A stretch of DNA of 64,000 nucleotides from Goekera deserti. Lineage in GTDB: Bacteria; Actinomycetota; Actinomycetes; Mycobacteriales; Geodermatophilaceae. Made by a program: the position numbers and the translations under genes. The stretch is from NCBI RefSeq assembly GCF_010685995.1, contig NZ_JAAGWK010000025.1:109814-173813 (forward strand). Direction: 5' to 3'. The number at the start of each line of letters is the position of its first letter. Within the stretch, counting starts at the first letter, position 1. Of this stretch, positions 63,807 to 64,000 are shown one piece after another. The notes under the pieces were generated by a model, which did no database searches, was not told the DNA's origin, and saw nothing but the letters and a program-made list of their open reading frames with translations.

Positions 63807-63936
63807 GAACTCAACAGCGTGCCGAAAGTCAGTGCCAAGTAACAAATCCCCATCCCGGGCCTGTGGGTCTGGGTGGGTTCCTTTGGTTGATTGATCGAGA
63901 GTGCCAACTCTTGGTTCTCGGCTTGGGGCAAATTCA

Positions 63937-64000
63937 TCTACGGAGAGTTTGATCCTGGCTCAGGACGAACGCTGGCGGCGTGCTTAACACATGCAAGTCG
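63937..64000 (+). rRNA. rrs: 16S ribosomal RNA, 5' end (continues beyond window)
   Basis: The start of 16S rRNA: GGAGAGTTTGATCCTGGCTC at 63942-63961, then AGGACGAACGCTGGCGGCGT and the conserved CTTAACACATGCAAGTCG at the window edge. The 5' end is placed by aligning GAGTTTGATC to E. coli position 9, so it may be off by a few bases. Confidence 0.95.

Overview
The window is a chromosomal housekeeping block from a very GC-rich actinobacterium. GC content, heavy GTG start use, a WhiG/FliA-type sigma factor, DUF2469/DUF2631/DUF4439/DUF4081 proteins, the mycobacterium-like order dxr-rseP-ispG-GNAT-penicillin-binding lipoprotein and the actinobacterial rRNA leader all fit. A member of the Geodermatophilaceae (Blastococcus, Geodermatophilus or Modestobacter type) is my best inference, not a demonstrated fact. 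No prophage, insertion sequence, CRISPR array, tRNA or integrase island is visible.

Layout. 1-1762 (minus): an energy-coupling-factor nickel/cobalt uptake operon (cbiM, PDGLE/cbiN-like, cbiQ cut by the left edge) behind a Nur-box-like palindrome. 2112-6435: nitrogen control operon amtB-glnK, then glnD. 6613-12495: ffh, an amidohydrolase, an AIM24-like protein, proS and a convergent VOC protein. 12629-15721: rpsP-khpA-rimM-trmD-NUDIX and rplS. 15812-19231: lepB, an atypical response regulator, rnhB, DUF2469. 19366-24850: yraN-comM-dprA-xerC-whiG plus an unknown gene. 24954-25840 (minus): a membrane protein and a LytM-like protein. 26169-31078: rpsB-tsf-pyrH-frr-cdsA. 31045-32879 (minus): a DUF952-GNAT fusion and a SpoU-type methyltransferase. 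32914-41918: rlmN, a VIT-family protein, (DUF2631 on minus), dxr-rseP-ispG, a GNAT protein and a penicillin-binding lipoprotein. 41934-42880 (minus): DUF4439 plus a Tat-type lipoprotein. 43154-57777: rimP-nusA-ylxR-infB-ylxP-rbfA-nrnA-MATE-truB, then larE with convergent larB, a MhuD-like heme monooxygenase, ilvE and ribF. 57992-63479: rpsO, pnp, an M16 peptidase, a VanZ-like protein and dapB. 63627-64000: tandem rrn promoters, leader and the first 64 nt of 16S rRNA.

The genes mostly serve translation (ribosomal proteins, elongation and initiation factors, rRNA/tRNA modification, RNA turnover), protein export (SRP, signal peptidase), isoprenoid, lipid, wall and lysine precursors, and nitrogen sensing. 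Many are translationally coupled by ATGA/GTGA/TTGA overlaps.

I found no convincing new multigene system. The signals most worth a second look are regulatory: a repeated GTCCACAG pair at nearly identical distances before two unrelated transcription units, a nickel theme (Nur-like box, ECF transporter, larE/larB), a receiver domain without its phosphorylation residues behind an inverted repeat, and palindromes beside proS and inside an rrn promoter.
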